Of a stretch of 64,000 bases of DNA, positions 63,188 through 64,000 are shown one piece after another. A program made the translations under genes and the position numbers. Position 1 is the first letter of the stretch; each line of letters begins with the position of its first letter. Origin of the DNA: Pseudomonas sp. NBRC 111124. Its GTDB lineage: Bacteria > Pseudomonadota > Gammaproteobacteria > Pseudomonadales > Pseudomonadaceae. The stretch spans positions 1 to 64,000 of the forward strand of contig NZ_BCBA01000043.1 of NCBI RefSeq assembly GCF_001320245.1. The letters are read 5' to 3'. The notes under the pieces are model-generated. The model was not told the DNA's origin. It searched no databases and saw only the letters and a program-made list of their open reading frames with translations.

Positions 63188-64000
63188 ATGAACAATCCCT
63201 GGCGTCATGCCCTCGCCCTGCTGGGCGGCCTGTTCCTCAGCCTGGCTGCACTGGCAGCCGAGCCACCGGCGGCGGTGCGCATCGCCATCGTCGCCTTCAC
63301 CCAGGGCGGTGCCCCGGTGTTCGGCGGCATTCCCGGGCGGGTGATCGAAGAAGGCTGGCTGGAACAGCAACTGGCCGCCCGCGGCGTGAAACTGCAGTGG
63401 ACCGCCCTGCCGCATGCCGGGGCAGGGCCGCAGATCAACGAAGGCTTCAGCAACGACAGCCTGGACTTTGCCGTGCGCGGCGACCTGCCCTCGGTCATCG
63501 CCGGCGCCGGCCAGGTGCCGGGCAAGCTGGTGGTGCCGGGCGGCAGCGGCAACAACATCTACCTGGTCGTGCCCAGTGACTCCAGCGTGCGCAGCATCCA
63601 CGACCTCAAGGGCAAGCGCCTGGCCATTCACCGTGGCCGGCCATGGGAGTTCGCCTTCAGCAACTTCCTGCAAAGCCAGGGCCTGCAGCTGAGCGATTTC
63701 AAGATCGCCAACCTCAACCCGCAAGTGGGCGCAGCCGCAGTGTCCGCCGGCAAAGTCGATGCCGCCGTGCTGCTCAACGAAGCCTATGCCCTTGAAGACA
63801 AGGGTGTGGCGCGCATTCTCTGGTCGAGCAAACAGGGCGCCAACGACTGGCGGCTGGTTTCAGACCTGTGGGGCACCGACCGCTTCGTGCAACAGCACGC
63901 CGACCTCACGCAACTGGTAGCAACCGCCTGGGTGCGCGCGGCCTGGTGGATTTCCCAGGAACAGCACCGCGACGCCTACTACGCGCTGTCATCGCGTGCC
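63188..64000 (+). CDS. ABC transporter substrate-binding protein (sulfonate type), cut by window edge
   Basis: 271 codons are visible from ATG 63188 (GGAG upstream). There is a signal peptide (HALALLGGLFLSLAALAAEP). The rest has the SsuA/NrtA/TauA build: a pseudo-periplasmic fold with AGPQINEGFSNDSLDFAVRGDLPSVIAGAG, NNIYLVVPSDSSVRSIHDLKGKRLAIHRG and VSAGKVDAAVLLNEAYAL. It should capture an organosulfur compound in the periplasm. Permease and ATPase genes are expected beyond the window. Regulation by SfnR from the sigma-54 promoter is likely. Confidence 0.82.
   Translation, partial: MNNPWRHALALLGGLFLSLAALAAEPPAAVRIAIVAFTQGGAPVFGGIPGRVIEEGWLEQQLAARGVKLQWTALPHAGAGPQINEGFSNDSLDFAVRGDLPSVIAGAGQVPGKLVVPGGSGNNIYLVVPSDSSVRSIHDLKGKRLAIHRGRPWEFAFSNFLQSQGLQLSDFKIANLNPQVGAAAVSAGKVDAAVLLNEAYALEDKGVARILWSSKQGANDWRLVSDLWGTDRFVQQHADLTQLVATAWVRAAWWISQEQHRDAYYALSSRA

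Overview
The window looks like a Pseudomonas chromosome, most likely of the P. putida group. The grounds are the protein style on the right (an SfnR-type enhancer-binding protein next to a sulfonate-type binding protein, a FadL-type channel, a TriC-like RND pump) and the codon and base composition there. It falls into two parts. Bases 1 to about 38,200 are an accessory island rich in nucleases, helicases, ATPases and recombinases. Bases 38,200 to 64,000 are GC-rich catabolic and efflux genes in compact operons.

Island layout: a YobI-type (KAP-like) P-loop NTPase cut by the left edge (1-1592); two metallophosphoesterase genes with small partner proteins, with a HTH regulator diverging from a 40-bp palindrome (1833-5512); small proteins and a MITE-like element (5743-7488); a Septu-like ATPase plus HNH pair (7700-10970); a Gabija-like OLD nuclease plus UvrD helicase pair (11090-15246); a five-gene Tn7/Tn5053-like transposition operon (15539-20475); a Tn554-like set of three tyrosine recombinases and a small partner (21505-26757), whose second recombinase is broken; a GHKL ATPase (26888-28714); an AT-rich stretch with a SEC-C/HEPN protein and a helicase preceded by a stop-interrupted gene (29693-33818); and a second, complete YobI-type NTPase (34100-37876), clearly a paralogue of the first. 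A degraded IclR regulator (38224-38695) marks the junction with the catabolic part.

Catabolic part: a probable pathway for a hydrophobic or alkyl-substituted phenol (FAD hydroxylase, extradiol dioxygenase, FAH-family hydrolase, acyl-CoA synthetase, FadL channel) with two TetR regulators and a large divergent ATPase regulator (38773-50512); a tripartite RND efflux operon (50954-56716); an operon of three RraA-family aldolase-like genes plus a frameshifted aminotransferase, with a divergent LysR gene and an alpha/beta hydrolase (56713-61778); and sfnR facing a substrate-binding protein gene that has a good sigma-54 promoter and is cut by the right edge.

The most interesting points are a shared motif (core CATATAG, three copies exactly TGGCATATAGCC) about 100-115 bases upstream of three to five island genes; the duplicated metallophosphoesterase/small-protein cassette; the transposition operon with a second, lysine-less P-loop protein and an unknown coupled fifth gene; glutamine-rich and alanine/proline tandem repeats inside the Gabija-like and Septu-like effectors; and the triple RraA operon.
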